Positions 43,464-56,973 of a DNA stretch of 64,000 nucleotides are shown here, one piece after another. This stretch comes from Stercorarius parasiticus (lineage: Eukaryota > Chordata > Aves > Charadriiformes > Stercorariidae), in contig VWZL01003420.1 in NCBI GenBank assembly GCA_013396915.1, positions 1,045,507 to 1,109,506 of the forward strand, written 5' to 3'. A model generated the notes under the pieces. It did no database searches, had not been told where the DNA came from, and saw only the letters and a list, made by a program, of their open reading frames with translations. Both the position numbers and the translations under genes were made by a program. The stretch's first letter is position 1. Each line of letters starts with the position of its first letter.

Positions 43464-46400
43464 GCTAGTTAAAGACTGCTAATCACACTAATATTTCCTT
43501 TCTAAAGTTATCTAGAACAATGAAAGGATAAGAGCTGGAGTTCTAAAAGAGATCAGAGAACACAACATGAAAAAACCAGCACAAATTTTAGGATCTTCTT
43601 TAGAATGTCCCACAATTAAAAGAACTGGAATAATATTACAGTTATATTATTAGTCCAAGAGAGGGAAGGAGGAGAACTAAACACTAAGTTGTTTGTAAGC
43701 AGTGCCCAATTAAGTTTTCCCTCATTCATATCTCACTTTGAATACTCTTGCAAAAAATATTTTCTTCACTCAGTTTCAACCAGTGAGTCTACAGTTGCCT
43801 ATAGCAATTATTGCTTAATTGGTTTCCCATTTTCACATCATCCTTTCACAAGATGCTTGCCTTTACTTTTACCTTCAAGGTTCTGAAAAATGGAATGGTA
43901 AGAAATGCTTTGTCTCATGACCACATAGCTAATGATACTGTTCACCGCTTAAGTTCTTACTCCCTTCTACAACTTTTTGTAGATTTGCCATTAAGACTGG
44001 AAACAGCCTATGTAAAACTCTACAAAACAAATACATAACCTTTCTTCAATTTGTCTTAGAGATGTGTTGCTGACAACAACGTCAGAACTGACAACATTTA
44101 GACTGTCAACATAATTAGATTGCTGCCTCTCCAACTGTCCAATATATTCTACTTTTGTACCTTTGTATTCCCTCAGTCTGTGATGATCTATTTGTGTATT
44201 TTCTCATTAGTGGTACATTTCTGGAGCAAAGGAAAAATCCCTTTCTTAGAAGATACACAATAGACTAAGGCTCCCCTTCTGTTATTCTAGGTACAGAGTA
44301 ACACAAATATTAGCATCTGTATTTACACTGATTAGACCTGCTTTACAAGTATCATCACTGCATTTGTTTCCAAAGTTATTTCTTAAGTGCTTGACAGTAT
44401 TACTTCCTACACAATTAAATAAGAAAAATTAAGCTCTTTCAAAAACCTTTGAAAAAGAAACTAATTCATGGAGAGACAAAATTATATATTCATCTCTTCT
44501 TTTCAAAATCTCAATTTATTAGAAGAAGCGTCTAAAAGCAGGCATTTTGACAAAAGACAGACATTGGACTTCCTCTGTATTACTTAAAATGCATTTATTG
44601 GATCTCTCTTCAACCTTCAGACTCAAATGAAATGCAACCAGAATCACTTTCTGTATGTAAATCCTACGTAAATACTGTTAGTTTATGTCCCTAGCAAATG
44701 AGTTAGCGAGTCTTCTTGGCAGAAGTCAGAGTTATTTTTAAATACATCACCATCATCAGTGTTAGCCCAAACTTGGTGTTGACCCTGGCATCATTGCCAA
44801 TTGTTTTCCATTTAAAAAAGCACTCCATGAGCCACCGTGTCAGGGGAAAACTTTCATTAGCTTGCACTAATTCAACCACTCTTCTTTACTTCTTCCTCAG
44901 TTTTTATGTGCCAGAGTTTTCTCAATGTTTTAGTCAACATAACTTACTTTTTAAATTGGTTTTGGCTTACTTCAACTGAAATGGGTTATGAAACATTCCC
45001 ACGAGAACAGCCAGCAGATTTGAGGATCGGTAATGAGAAGCACTAACCGCTCCACTAGTACAGTTATACCCAGAAGACATCAATGTTTAAGTCACACCCT
45101 TCCCCAGGGACAAAAGTTATACAACTTCATTATCCTAGTAGGAAGTTCCTACTAATAGTATATCAAAATATTACACCGGTGTAGACTAAGGACTTTAAAA
45201 GCAATAGCAGGAAGAATATTTCTTTATGTTTGGACTCTCCATTTGATATAAATGGTAACGTCTCCTGTTCTATTACATTGCATTGTTGGTCCAGTTGCCC
45301 CACTATCAAGTACCTTGGTTTTGATCTAACACCCTTTAAATGAGTAAGAACAAACCGCATCAGTACGAAGATAGAACATGAGAAAATTCTGTCCGCCCCA
45401 GAGATCTTCAGTTTACTTTTTACAAAAATATCATAACCCTGGCCAGTGTAGTTTTACTGGTGCAAAAATAACGCTTGAAAAATTTGTGTAATTTAACTTA
45501 CCCTGCTAGCAGTGTCAAACCAGTTTGACCCTGTATGTATGAAATGCATAATGACTCTGATAATGACTGTGTATGTGTACAAAATGTATGTCGTTAATAC
45601 ATGGGTCTTTCCTAGATTAAGTCCACCCATACAAGATCAGATGCACATTTAAACTAATAAAATAACATAAGAACTTTCTAGATACTTGTGAGGTACAAGC
45701 ACGTTAACTAGTTATGGCTGCAGAAGTTACTGTGAACTTTACTTTCTGTTCTTGTATCACAGTAAAGATAAATACAGGAAGATTAACATGACTTTTTAGG
45801 AAAGCTCAAAAGGTTAATACAATGGAAAACCAACTGGAAAAGCATTCCCTCTTAGAAGAAACTGTCTTAATCTCTCTCTAGTCATATTGCTTCAGCAGTA
45901 AATGATTTTAACAGATCTCAGAAAATGAACTAAGGATACACTATTTTAGCTCAGGTCATCACACTGGGCTTACAGCTGCTCTGTACCTTAAAATGGAAAC
46001 TAGTCCTCATTTCCACTCTCAAACTCATCATGTACTAATTAAGAATTCAGCATAACCTGTGCTAAACCTGTTTAATAAATACCTACACATAAAATAGAAA
46101 GCGCTTAATCACTCTATGATTAAAAGTTCCAGAGTTAGGGGATTCTGCTACTTGTTTTAAGCACTAAGATTTCTTTATACTTCAGAACAGTATTTTGCAT
46201 GCTTTGTAGATAATAAAGAAGCCAAGGAATGCAAACACATTTGTGAAACAAATGACACTGCTCTGCTCAATGCTTCATACAAGAAAAGCTCAATGAACAC
46301 GGGGAGCTAAATGAGCTATTCTTGGATTATCGTCTATAAGCCACATTGCTCAAGATGGTAGAACAGTTGGCAGACTTAAAGGAGTAACATCCTCTTTATC

Positions 46401-47880
46401 AATGAACTAAGGAATATTTATGTGACGCTTGACACCCAGTTAGATACTGTTTATTAAACTTTGCATGACATCAAGATTTAGAGAGTACATATGTAAGAGA
46501 TAGATAACCACAGGAAACTGAAGCAGCTAAACCTGCAGGCAAGGAAGGCAAGATGAGATGCTTGTAAAAGCATAAGGGAATAATTAAAAGGCACACAGCA
46601 ATAGAGAAAGATCCATTTGCAGGCATGCCAGTACAGTTAATTTAGAATCATTGCTCTCACTGCTTTTTCATGTAAACAAGTGCTACAGTGGGAGGAGAGG
46701 TGAGAAAAGAGAATTGCTAGGATAAATTTTCAGGAGGCTGCAGAGTCATTCGTAGAGTTCAGGCCACCAAAGGTACAGTCTCACTTTTAGCCCTGGGCTG
46801 CTGTTACTTTTATCATGTCATCTCTAGAACCTGCCTGAACAGCTACAGAGCTGATTCAGCTCACCAGCCCCACAAACAACAGGGCAAAGGAAGGAGAAGG
46901 AAATGCAAGGAGGCTCTCTGCAAGCTGAGCCCACTCACATGAGCACTGGCTACACGCCAGAGCCAGGTAAGGAGACAGCCATCTGATCAGGTCAGGCCAC
47001 CCTGGGTAATGTCAGCCATAACCTGCATCTCCACCTGAAGCTTGCAAAATCCTGCAAGATTACAGGAAGAAAAAAACCCCAAACTGGTTCCCTGCACCAG
47101 AGTTGAAGCTGCACAAGGAACCAGACCAGGAAGTTCATCTGACTGAAGACTTCCCCCTTCACTGGATTAGGTCCAGCCAGGCCCATTCTCCTACTTGGCA
47201 CACAAAGATTATGCTAGCACAGCACAGCAAGTACAAACCCTTCTTTCCAAACACAGAGAGGCATTACATCCACTATGGCATAATTACAGCATTTCACAAA
47301 GTGGGGTAGCCCTACTCCTGGCTGACAGCTTTGTCCCCCTCTGCATTTGACCTTGTGGTTGTATAGCTGAAAGGTAACCTCATATTCTGAATTTATTCAC
47401 CTGCAGCTAGCAATTGCTATGCATAACAAGAGAACCAGATAAAAGCAGAAATAAGGCCATTTCTTTTGGAAAAAGCTCATATCATTACACCAGCTTATAT
47501 ATAACACCAAATTGCCCATACAAGTGTGGTATGATGTGACTGCTCAGAATGTTCACTGAACTACAGCCACAGACGAGCTAGCTGATTCATGAAGGTGTGC
47601 TACGGAAAGGACTTTCAAATCTGTTCAATAGTACTACTAATAACTCTGACCTTACAATGTTCGTATCCAGAGAAGCTTCCTTCAGAAAAAAAAGAAATGA
47701 GTTTCACACACATCCTGCCCATAAATCAGTGCTGACACTGTTTCAGATAAAAATATCCCTTTATAAACATCATCACCTGCCTCTTCCCTGTTTGATTTTG
47801 GGGTGGGTTTTTTTTGCTTTATCAACTCCACCAGATTAGATTTTGTTAGAGGGTGTGTGTTGTTGTTTTTGTGGTGTGGG

Positions 47881-47896
47881 TTTTTTTTTTTTTTTT
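47881..47896. repeat. T homopolymer next to GT-rich sequence
   Basis: Sixteen T's preceded by a G/T-rich stretch from about 47852. Confidence 0.85.
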
Positions 47897-49569
47897 AATT
47901 CCTGTAAATATGCACATAAAGTGCTCTGGAAAAAAATGCTCAGATTAAGTCAGTCAAGAGTGAAAGCATTAGTTATGTTGACACTTACACCGTCCTGCTA
48001 ATAGTTCAAAGGAAATACACTACCAAAACAAACAGGGCAGTTTTCACACCACAAAGTTACTGCTAAGCTATAAACAGCAACCTCAACTTATTTGGAACAA
48101 AATAACCATTAATTATAGCTAATATGACAATAGCAGAGGGTTTGGCTTTAGTTTTTCGGTGGTTTATGTTTTTCAAGTTTCTGGTTTAACTTCCTACAAA
48201 GATTCAAATACTTAGCTTAGTCCAGCCTGTTTTACTATCAAGTTGAACAAAAGTAATTTCAGTTAAACAAATTTGAACCTTTTCGAGAAGGCCTGGCCAA
48301 ACCAACAAAATTAATCCCAATATTGGTACAGAAAGGCAGTTCTTAGACCATGATTTTCAGGAAGGAACATACTTCCTTAGATAATCCACAGCACTGCTTC
48401 GTAAAATACATGAGATTTAGCAACCTTCCAATCTCAGAACTGGAAATAGAGAGTTCGATTCTTCAGAAGAAATTTAAGAGTTTGGTGAGTACTATCTAAC
48501 ACGGTAATCTCTGGAATCAAAAGTTGCTGACTGAAGGGTAAGAATATGGCGAGGTCTGCATACACCACAGTAAGAATTTGATTAACTGCGCCTTTGCAGT
48601 TTTATCTATCATTCTCACACTGATGAAATTCTGCTTTGCAGCAGCTTACCTTATGCCAATAATGTAGAGGCACAAGTTCAAAGTGCTAAAAGCAACCTGA
48701 AACAGCCATGAGGAAAAAATGCAAAAAAGTTAACTAGCAAGTAACTTAGGTACTGTTCAGTTTTCCATGATGGTCACTGCTGGGTTGCACACGGCAGCCT
48801 GTGTGTGACAAAAAAAGCATACGCAGACAGCTGTGCCAGCCAGAGCCTGCAGCCCTTGCACCCACCCCGGCTGCTTACCGCTTCCTCACAGTGGATGTTA
48901 ATACCCCCACAGGCCTGGGAAAGCAGATACCCACATGAGAGCTCCCTGATCTGTATCAACCAAAATAACTCCAGTTAGCAAAGCTTACTATTAAAATTGC
49001 TTCAGCCAGGATGGCAGCTGAGGCAAGAAACGCGCACATACCCTCTGCCAGCTGCTGCACTGCCAGCTGAGATCCACACTTTGTCCACCAGCAGAACAAA
49101 CACATACAAGTTAAAGATTTGACACCATTATTCCTTACACAGTTAAGCTCCCTACTTTTAGCAAGGCATGCTGGCTTATTTTAGGGGTTTTCACCCAGAC
49201 ATGAGACGCAGGTTGCTTTCTTTAGGGAAACTGCTTTCCTTCACAAACTTTAAGGAAATTCCACCACCTTCACTGGCTGCACAAATTTTAATTGCATAAT
49301 ACAATGAGCACACAATAAATCAAAATGAAAGTTGAGTGTCAGCATAGGGAACAGGCAAACTAATCTTACCAGTGTAAATATTTAGATTTCACATTATAGA
49401 TGAAAGCCTGTTTTCACTGGACTAGCACACTAGCTTTAAGCATTCTGTAATTATATTTTGCATGTGAACTATTAAACTGCATGCTACAGTATCACTGGGC
49501 TTTTGTTTGATTTTGTGTGTCATGTCCTCCCTGACCAATACACTTTTAACAACAGAATATAGTCATGAA

Positions 49570-49650
49570 ATAAGGTACTTCTGGGGGTCATCTGGTCCAA
49601 CCTCCTTTCCCCCAAAGCAGAGGAGTCCGCTTCAGAGTTACACACATTGC
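49570..49650 (-). repeat. Decayed CR1 fragment
   Basis: GGGGGTCATCTGGTCCAACC, then TCC and AAAGCAGAGG, resemble the minus orientation of the CR1 3' end (GGTCATCTGGTCCAACC...AAGCAGGG). Only a short core is recognisable. Confidence 0.5.
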
Positions 49651-51348
49651 TTGATGCTTTGTCTTCAGAGGCTAAAAAACTTGACCAGAAAAATCAATGT
49701 AGACAAAAAACAACGCGCCCTCCTCTCCCACAATCTAGCCTGGGCTATGGCTATTCCTAAAGATATCAGAACTCACACCAAATTTGTTCCCTTCACAACA
49801 ACATTTCACAAGAAAATACAACTGGCAAGAAAACCAGAAATATTAGTAAGTGCCCTGAGAATTGAGGGGGAAAGTCAAAGCTAGTTAACTTATCTACTGC
49901 ACCCTCTTTTCTGTAATAAGCATCTTGATCTGTTGTTTTAGAATTCAACAGACTTAACAAGTCATTAACAAGTGCTGTTCAATCATCCAGATAGAGCAGT
50001 TTGCATGAACTGCAGAGCCATTTGAAGACTGGACACCACCAGGTGATGTCAGTTATGTTTCTTACTTTACCATGCACGTGCACACATACAGCTGACCACC
50101 ATCACACGAAAATACTTGGTTCTGTCATAAGAGTGGGTCTGCAATGTCCCTGAAAAAACAGCTACAGACAGAAGGAGCAGAATATTTCACAGACCTTAAG
50201 ACTTCCCTCAAACAAATGTCCCTGAGGGAAGTAATACAACACGGAGCAAGCTGTGAGCTAAATGTTCTGTTGGACTAGGACATCTCATGTCATAACTGTC
50301 CACCACAGACTATCAGGGAAAATATTTAGAGTTATTTTCACATAGAAATGCTGTTACAGAAAAATCCATCCACAATTACAAAGCGTAGAACAAAGAGTCA
50401 CCAGGCCAACACTACCATGCCCAGTACAGTAATGTGATGTTCTGTCTCCCCCTCTGATACTTTTATTGCTACTTATACAATGCTGATCCCCAAATCAGGA
50501 AGCTGTCCTGCAGAAAACTATTTTAATTTTTTGCCATCTTATTTTCCTATGATAAGGGTGGATGGAGCTGTTCCTACTATGCCACTTTTGCCATGCACCT
50601 TGCTGATGCTGGTATCAGTAGCTTCCGACCAGAGGTTTCACACATGAAGAATGCCCAACTCAGTTTTCCAAGAATCATGTCGACACTCTCATCTTTCAGT
50701 AAAATCAGTACCAAAAGACTTTTCTTTTTCCTGTTGTGTAAGTTTATTTGCACAACACATGCCATCTCCTCTCTTCCCTCCACAACGTGCAAATCTAAGT
50801 TTACCCTACAGTACAGGGCTGTGCTTTTTTACACTTAAGACAATATACTGCAGCACCGAGTAAAGAAAGACCCCACAAACCCCACAGCTTGAAAGAAAAA
50901 CCCCACCCAACCCCACCAACCAGACAAAACAAGGAACAGCGACAGGCTCATTTGCCCCAGCAAAAATAACACCGAGTATTATGCAGGACATACTACCCTA
51001 ACCCAAATAAACCCCGACAGCCGCCAGAGGTATTTGAGGAGAGGGACCCGGCAGGGGGATGGGACTCATCAGCCACAAAGTGGCTGAGGGTGGTGGGATG
51101 TCGGGGCCACCGGGGGCACGCACCCCCCGGCAGGGCCGAGGCTGCGCACGGCCGCGGCGGGGAGGGAAGGAGAGCGGCGGCTGCCAAGGCACAGCCCAGC
51201 CCGGGCCCGTCCTGCCCAGGCAGGCTGCCCTCGCTTCTCCCCTCCCTAGGGGTACTTCGCGAGGCTGCGGCGAGAGGGAAGGGACGACGGGCCACCACCC
51301 GCGCTCGCCCTCCACCGCGGCCAGTGGGGCCGCAGCGCGGCGCCCCGC

Positions 51349-51363
51349 ACAAAATGGCTGCGC
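51349..51363 (+). promoter_or_regulatory. YY1-like motif
   Basis: ACAAAATGGCTGCGC resembles the YY1 consensus (AAnATGGCGGC) with one mismatch. In many CpG promoters this motif lies just downstream of the start site in the sense direction, which here is plus and so opposite to NR2C1. Confidence 0.5.
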
Positions 51364-51427
51364 GGCGGGGCCGGGGCGGGGGGAGGCCGGACGCCCAGCA
51401 CGAGGGTGGCATCGCCCGCCGCCGCTG

Positions 51428-51603
51428 NNNNNNNNNNNNNNNNNNNNNNNNNNNNNNNNNNNNNNNNNNNNNNNNNNNNNNNNNNNNNNNNNNNNNNNNN
51501 NNNNNNNNNNNNNNNNNNNNNNNNNNNNNNNNNNNNNNNNNNNNNNNNNNNNNNNNNNNNNNNNNNNNNNNNNNNNNNNNNNNNNNNNNNNNNNNNNNNN
51601 NNN
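51428..51603. other. Assembly gap (176 N)
   Basis: A run of N inside the most GC-rich part of the CpG island. It probably reflects sequencing dropout and may hide NR2C1 exon 1 and its start site. Confidence 1.
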
Positions 51604-51900
51604 TAACGGCGCCCGGGGGCGGGTGAGGGCGGCCCTTTGTCCGTGTTGGCGTCGCCGGGCGTAGGCGACCGAGAGCTGAGGTGCGGTGGCGGGCCGGTGC
51701 CTGAGGGACGCCGTCCTCGGGAGGGGGCGGCTGAGGCGAGGTTCCCTCACAGGCCCCGAGTCGTTGTTGCCATGCCCATCGAGGGGAGAACTCGAGCCTC
51801 CAGATCCCCACCGCGGCTCATCTGCCAAGGGAAGTGGAACGTGTCGGCTTTCGACACCACAGGGGCAAGGCCTTTGCTTTTGGCCTTGGGTAGGTTGGTG

Positions 51901-54150
51901 GGGCCTTCCCGCTGAGGTAAATACATAGGTGAGACGTGCAGGTTCAGTTTGAAGCGTGCAACACGATGATGAGATAAACCGCCTCATCCCGCTGTGGGTT
52001 ACCCTCACAGTTACTGCTGGAGTTCAGCCGGTGGCGTTGGAAAGAGCTGTCTTTCTCCGCCAGTGTGGCAGCAGCAAATTACCTCATTAAATGTCAACAC
52101 TGCACTGAATAGGGTTTGTAAAGGTAACGGGGAGCTTGGCCCCTAGTGAGCACGCTCCTGGCTGGAGTAGGATTTTCAAAAAAGTGCCAAAATAACGACT
52201 TACTGCTGTTCTGGCTGTGTCTCGACATTTGTTGGGAGCAAAGTTGCATTAGCTAATTAGTTTATGCTAATTATTTTAGTGACCTTGATTGAATAGCTGT
52301 GGTTGGAGATGTTAGGAACTTCCAAGATCATTTAGGCTACCAGGGTTATATGCACAATTTAATTATCTGAAATACATTTAGACCATTTTATGCATCTTCT
52401 ACTGAATCAGATGATATACGCATCAACATCTGAGAGATGAAAAAACCTCAAAGAATACAAACGATTTCTGTGTTAACATTAATAAAATCATTCACGCTCT
52501 TATGTTGCCAATTCCTTTACTGCTTTTCTTCCCACCCGCAGTCCCACAGCTGCACTTGGATCTAGCTACCCTAGCTCAACATCACTAGTTCAGTCACTAC
52601 TTGAAAGCATCGTATTTTGCTTTTTGATCAAACGCGTTCCCAAAAGCCAAATGCAAATGAACCTTATGAAAATTTTTTAAACAGGAGCAATTAACTTGCT
52701 AAGCGTTTCCTGAAAGTGTCAAATGTTACAGCACTCTCAATTTACAGTACTTGTCACTTCCCAAATTAGCCTGAGCTGCGCATCCACTTTCTAAATGAAG
52801 GAGCTTATTGCAGTTTAATTTAACAAATAACTGAGGAATTTGCACCAAAGCTTATTTCAGACAAGTATTCTGATATCCTCAATAGAGCAGAAATGTCACT
52901 GTAACCAATAAAAGATGTTTTGATTTCTTTTTTCTTAGCAAGTGACCCAATTCATACTTGATCTGTATTACAAAGGCATGTCCGCATAGCTGTGTCAGAC
53001 GGGATTACAAGAGACACATCCCTATCAAAAACAGGCAGAGAAGCAAAATCGGTTATGCTGTTACTGCAAGTTATCAAAAAACTGCTTTCAAACATCTGTC
53101 AGAGAAGTACAAGGAGGCAGCATAACTAACCTGACAGACAAATCTCTCCCTTACAGGCCCTGCTAAAATACTGACGCCAACAGAAACCGTGATTCAGGCA
53201 TACTTTAATAGATACGGCAGAACTGGATTTTGCAAAAGGGCTGATTAATGTAACACCCTTCCCTTGACCTTCATGTAGACGTTCTTTAGAATGATGGTTT
53301 CTTACGATGTGTTCTTTGCCATGTCTGTTCACCAGGAGACTGAGAGAGTAGCCCTCTCATCCTGTATCCCAGAACTGTCTTATCTCCACTGATAAATGTT
53401 CAAGAATATTGCATTAATGACTTGCTTTCTCTATGGATTAACGTATCCTAGTGAGCTGTTGCTGTAGCTGCAGCTTCTGCTCACAGACCTGTAAATCACA
53501 CCGCATTATAGCACATTGGTGTAGGGAGCCTGGTTCATTCCTGGGCTGATGAAGCTCAGAAGAGCCATCACGCCCAAGGCCTGGGAGGTGGCTTCAGGAG
53601 ATAAAACCCCACTGCTTGGTGTCCTACAAGTGACACTTGCTCAAAAGCAATTTTTTGGATTGTCACGTTTTGTCTGCGAGCCACATTCCACCACAGGAAT
53701 CTGCACCTGGTTGTGCAAGGGCTTTATAGGAAACAAACGTCACGAACTCGTGAAGGCATGGCCTTTTAGTTTGGGGGCTGGCGAAGGAGGAACAGAAACT
53801 TAAGAACTAGCCAGCAAGAAGCAGCAAAGGAAAGACAGGAGGGCAGGAAGACGGAAATAATTTTTGTAGCAAAGACACCAGTTTTGGTGGTGAGAGTGCA
53901 TAGTGTCTTGGCTGACATGAGCAAGCCAATTCACTTAAAACTAATGTTTCAGGTGGTCAGATGCAGCAGCAGTGTCAGTCTGTGCACACAGCTTACCTTT
54001 TCAGGACGTTTTCTGTTCACAAGGGCAAAACATAGTAGGAATTTTAAAGCAAGACTGATGTGCAGGATAATGGCAGCAAATTCTGCCGTTTGAGAAATCA
54101 ATGAATACATAACACATAAACCCCTGAAAATATTAAAAAACCAACAAAAC
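51901..54150. other. Intergenic region between FGD6 3' end and NR2C1 promoter
   Basis: About 2.2 kb, AT-rich after the CpG island shore. I see no gene or repeat. ORFs at 53126-53332 and 53549-53803 show no recognised domain. Confidence 0.6.
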
Positions 54151-54173
54151 AATGCAGACTCAACTAGTGTGAA

Positions 54174-54179
54174 TTTATT
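54174..54179 (-). terminator. FGD6: Candidate distal FGD6 polyadenylation signal
   Basis: AATAAA on the minus strand in the context TAAATAAATTC. It is the most distal of several candidates before a long stretch lacking obvious signals. Confidence 0.45.
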
Positions 54180-54254
54180 TATACAAAAATGGTACATATC
54201 CACAGGAATATTTACAACAACTTTAAACTGTTTTCATTTACAAAATAAAGATTC

Positions 54255-54273
54255 TTTTTTTTTTTTTTTTATT
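54255..54273 (-). repeat. T run (A run on minus strand) with overlapping AATAAA
   Basis: Sixteen T's followed by ATTTTG on plus. On the FGD6 strand this reads AATAAA running directly into a genomic A run, so oligo-dT priming here could mimic a poly(A) site. Confidence 0.85.
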
Positions 54274-56916
54274 TTGACAATACAATGTAGGACTGCTCCA
54301 AATAAAAGCCTGTTTGGATGGTAAATACAGGGGGCAGCAGTTACGGCAAACAAATGCCTTGAATGTGTCTTTCCAAACATCTCTTTACGTTATGATGTAA
54401 TACACATAATTGAGTAATCAGGTTTGATCACACACGAAATATTTAGTAAAATGTGTTCCACAGCTGCTCAGCTATCCATTTGTTTTAAGTCCTTTGGGCA
54501 CAAAAATAATTTTAAGTTAAAGAGAATTCAGGATCCTAAAACGTTTCATTTCTCCAAGATTAAAGACGCTAGAACTAATGTTCAATGCTAATGTTTGTCT
54601 CGTGCTCTACTAACCAATCTTATTTATTAACTATAGATTCTTACAAGAGGTAGCCAGGTGTTTAAAAACTTCTGTTCTTGTTTTACTGTTTAGTCAAATC
54701 AATATGTGATTACTTTACTTTTGATGGTAATGAATCAAAATGGGAGGCGAACTGGAGAAATAGGGTAAGTTTGAAAAACAACCATCTGAAAATGTTACGA
54801 AAATGCCTATGGAGTGGGTTCTTCTTAGGACACAAAGCACTAGTGCTGGAGAGAGAGGAAAAGAAGTATTCAAATATGTTTACAAAGACAATTTATTTCA
54901 CACAGAATTAAACTGTAATATGTGTACTATTGTTTTTAAGGCTCTGTTCCGATCTATTTCTGCCGCAAAAAGATTTTTTGTTTGATCAACTGCTTCTGGA
55001 AGAAGTCCTCTGACTTTCACAGAACACTTTAAACTATTTTCTCACTCTACACCAAATCCTGGAGAGGTAGTTCGATGCCACATATGAGGCAGAACTCGGG
55101 CACCTTATTCAGTATCTATTTGACTTTTATTGCTCTATTTTGCAGCAGGGAGATCAATATCAAACCATAAATTGAAATTAAATTAGCTTGCTGCTAGCCA
55201 AATTTCTGATTCATTGGCCGGTTCATGGCTTTCCATCTTAGTTGGTATAAAAAAATATTAAGAAGCTCTTGCCTTTGATAATATCAACTGGAAGAGCCAC
55301 GTTACATCTATGTTACATTGGTATCAGTGTTGTTTTGGATACAGTAAAAACCATGCCAGAAATTACCCTGAAGAGACATGCTAATAGCTTACGTGGCTTC
55401 AGTCAGCAGCTGGTTTTGAAACTTAAGTAAAAGCCCTTTATATATAACAAGAGAAAAATTTTCACTTAGCACATTTGCAGTAACATAAAAGAGAATAAAG
55501 GCTTCGATAAGACTCCCACTGAATTTCAAACACTATCTGGTCAAATCTCTAGCGTTCGTGAGGGAAGCCAGATCTACTGCCGTAAGTCCCTGATTCAGAA
55601 GGGTTCTCTACTGAAATGCTTGAATTCAATGAAATTACTTGTATACTTAATATTAAGCATTAGGCTTCCAAGCCCGCTACTAACTTAACAGAAGCTCTGG
55701 AAAATCAAGCTTCTTCAGAGCTACGTTAGTATCTTAGACCTGATCTTGAGATATTTGAGGAAGTAAGAGAATTTTGGGTTGCATTTTCATTCTTGGCCGT
55801 TTTGTGATGTCTGCTAACTGCCCTACCATCTCTTACCTCTGTGAGGCCATAGAATAGCTATTAACATGCATTCAAACTATTAATTAAAAGTGGATTGCTC
55901 TTAATTCTGTTACCACAACTAACTTGATTCAGAGGACTACTGAGAAGTGTTTCATACAGTAAAGCTGACTGACTACGCATTGCATCTGACATAAAAATGG
56001 CTTCCTTTCAGGTGTTTTTCATAGTTCTAGTTCCATTTATGCTATTACAGTGTTAAAAAATTTTCAAAAGTTAAATAGAATAAATGCACCAGAATCATGA
56101 GTAAGTATTTCCTAATGAGGTATACCGACAATTTTCTTAAAGAAAAAACCTTAAACACCTAAAACTGAATTGTGTTTTAAAGTGTCGAACAGAACAAATC
56201 ACAGTGTAAACAAAAGGTATTTCAAAGAATGGTATACATTTCAATGCCACCTGCACTAAAACCGCTGTGTTTTCTTGGTATGGCAATTCCAGTTTAGACA
56301 TAATATTTAAATATACAATAGTTTAAAATTTTAGGAGAGGGGGGTGCATATATTTGTTTAATGTTCTTTGAACAATAGTTTATACAGTGTTTCATACTGT
56401 GTACAGAACTAATTTGACACAAAGTTTTGAACCAAATAAGATATTTCGTCTTTTCCCTGTCTATCAGGAATGTACTTTTTACTCTGCTTTAAGTTACTAC
56501 TGGAAACATAAAAGAAAATATATCCTGCAATTGTTTGAAGACAACTCATTTAGTCTCTTTGGCATTTGTAGTACTGTAGAAGCTCTAGTGCCTTATCTCT
56601 GTAATTGCAAAGTCTGTTTTAAAATATTTTTCCCTTTTCTCTTTTTTAATAATTGAACTGTACTTTGCAATAGCTTCAGTGATACAGAATTTGTTGTACT
56701 GTTTTAATGTACTGGTATGCAAGATTTCAACTGCCATTCAAGGAAAGGAGCAGCAATATCATACAACTTCTCATAAAGGAGTTTACATAGCTAACAAAGA
56801 TCCAAAACCTTTGAAATTCCTATTCTGATCTGTTCTTGCTAAATTGCAAAATGAGCATCAGCAACTCAGGACCTATACACAAATCATGAGGAACTGTACA
56901 ATTGCAACAGATTTGT

Positions 56917-56973
56917 TTTGTTGTTTGTTTTTTGGGGGTTTTTTGTTTGTTTTGGTTTTTGGTTTTTTGTTTG

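Larger units (their letters stand above)
36572..51000 (-). other. NR2C1: NR2C1 intron 1 (about 14-15 kb; 5' end uncertain)
   Basis: Region between the first coding exon and the CpG island. It is AT-rich with no coding exon that I recognise. It contains small duplications (37009-37140, 40354-40386, 43422-43463), microsatellites (37587-37604, 37671-37705, 40571-40590), a T-run at 47881-47896, decayed CR1 pieces (38505-38573, 49570-49650) and a GC-richer patch at about 48780-49080. A promoter-proximal enhancer is plausible but cannot be seen from sequence alone. Confidence 0.75.
51000..51900 (-). promoter_or_regulatory. NR2C1: CpG island: probable NR2C1 promoter and noncoding exon 1
   Basis: An abrupt change from AT-rich to very GC- and CpG-rich sequence, the only such block in the window. 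It lies upstream of the first NR2C1 coding exon and downstream of the FGD6 3' end. GC boxes of Sp1 type are visible at about 51373-51382, 51615-51623 and 51723-51730. A YY1-like ACAAAATGGCTGCGC lies at 51349-51363. No TATA box is seen, as expected for a housekeeping-type CpG promoter. The transcription start and exon 1 donor cannot be assigned because 176 bases are missing in the middle. Confidence 0.8.

Noticed and set aside
50993..52008. Long minus-strand and plus-strand ORFs across the CpG island (up to 336 codons)
   Set aside because: They run through the N gap and reflect scarcity of stop codons in GC-rich DNA; the translations are Pro/Arg/Gly-rich without domain similarity.
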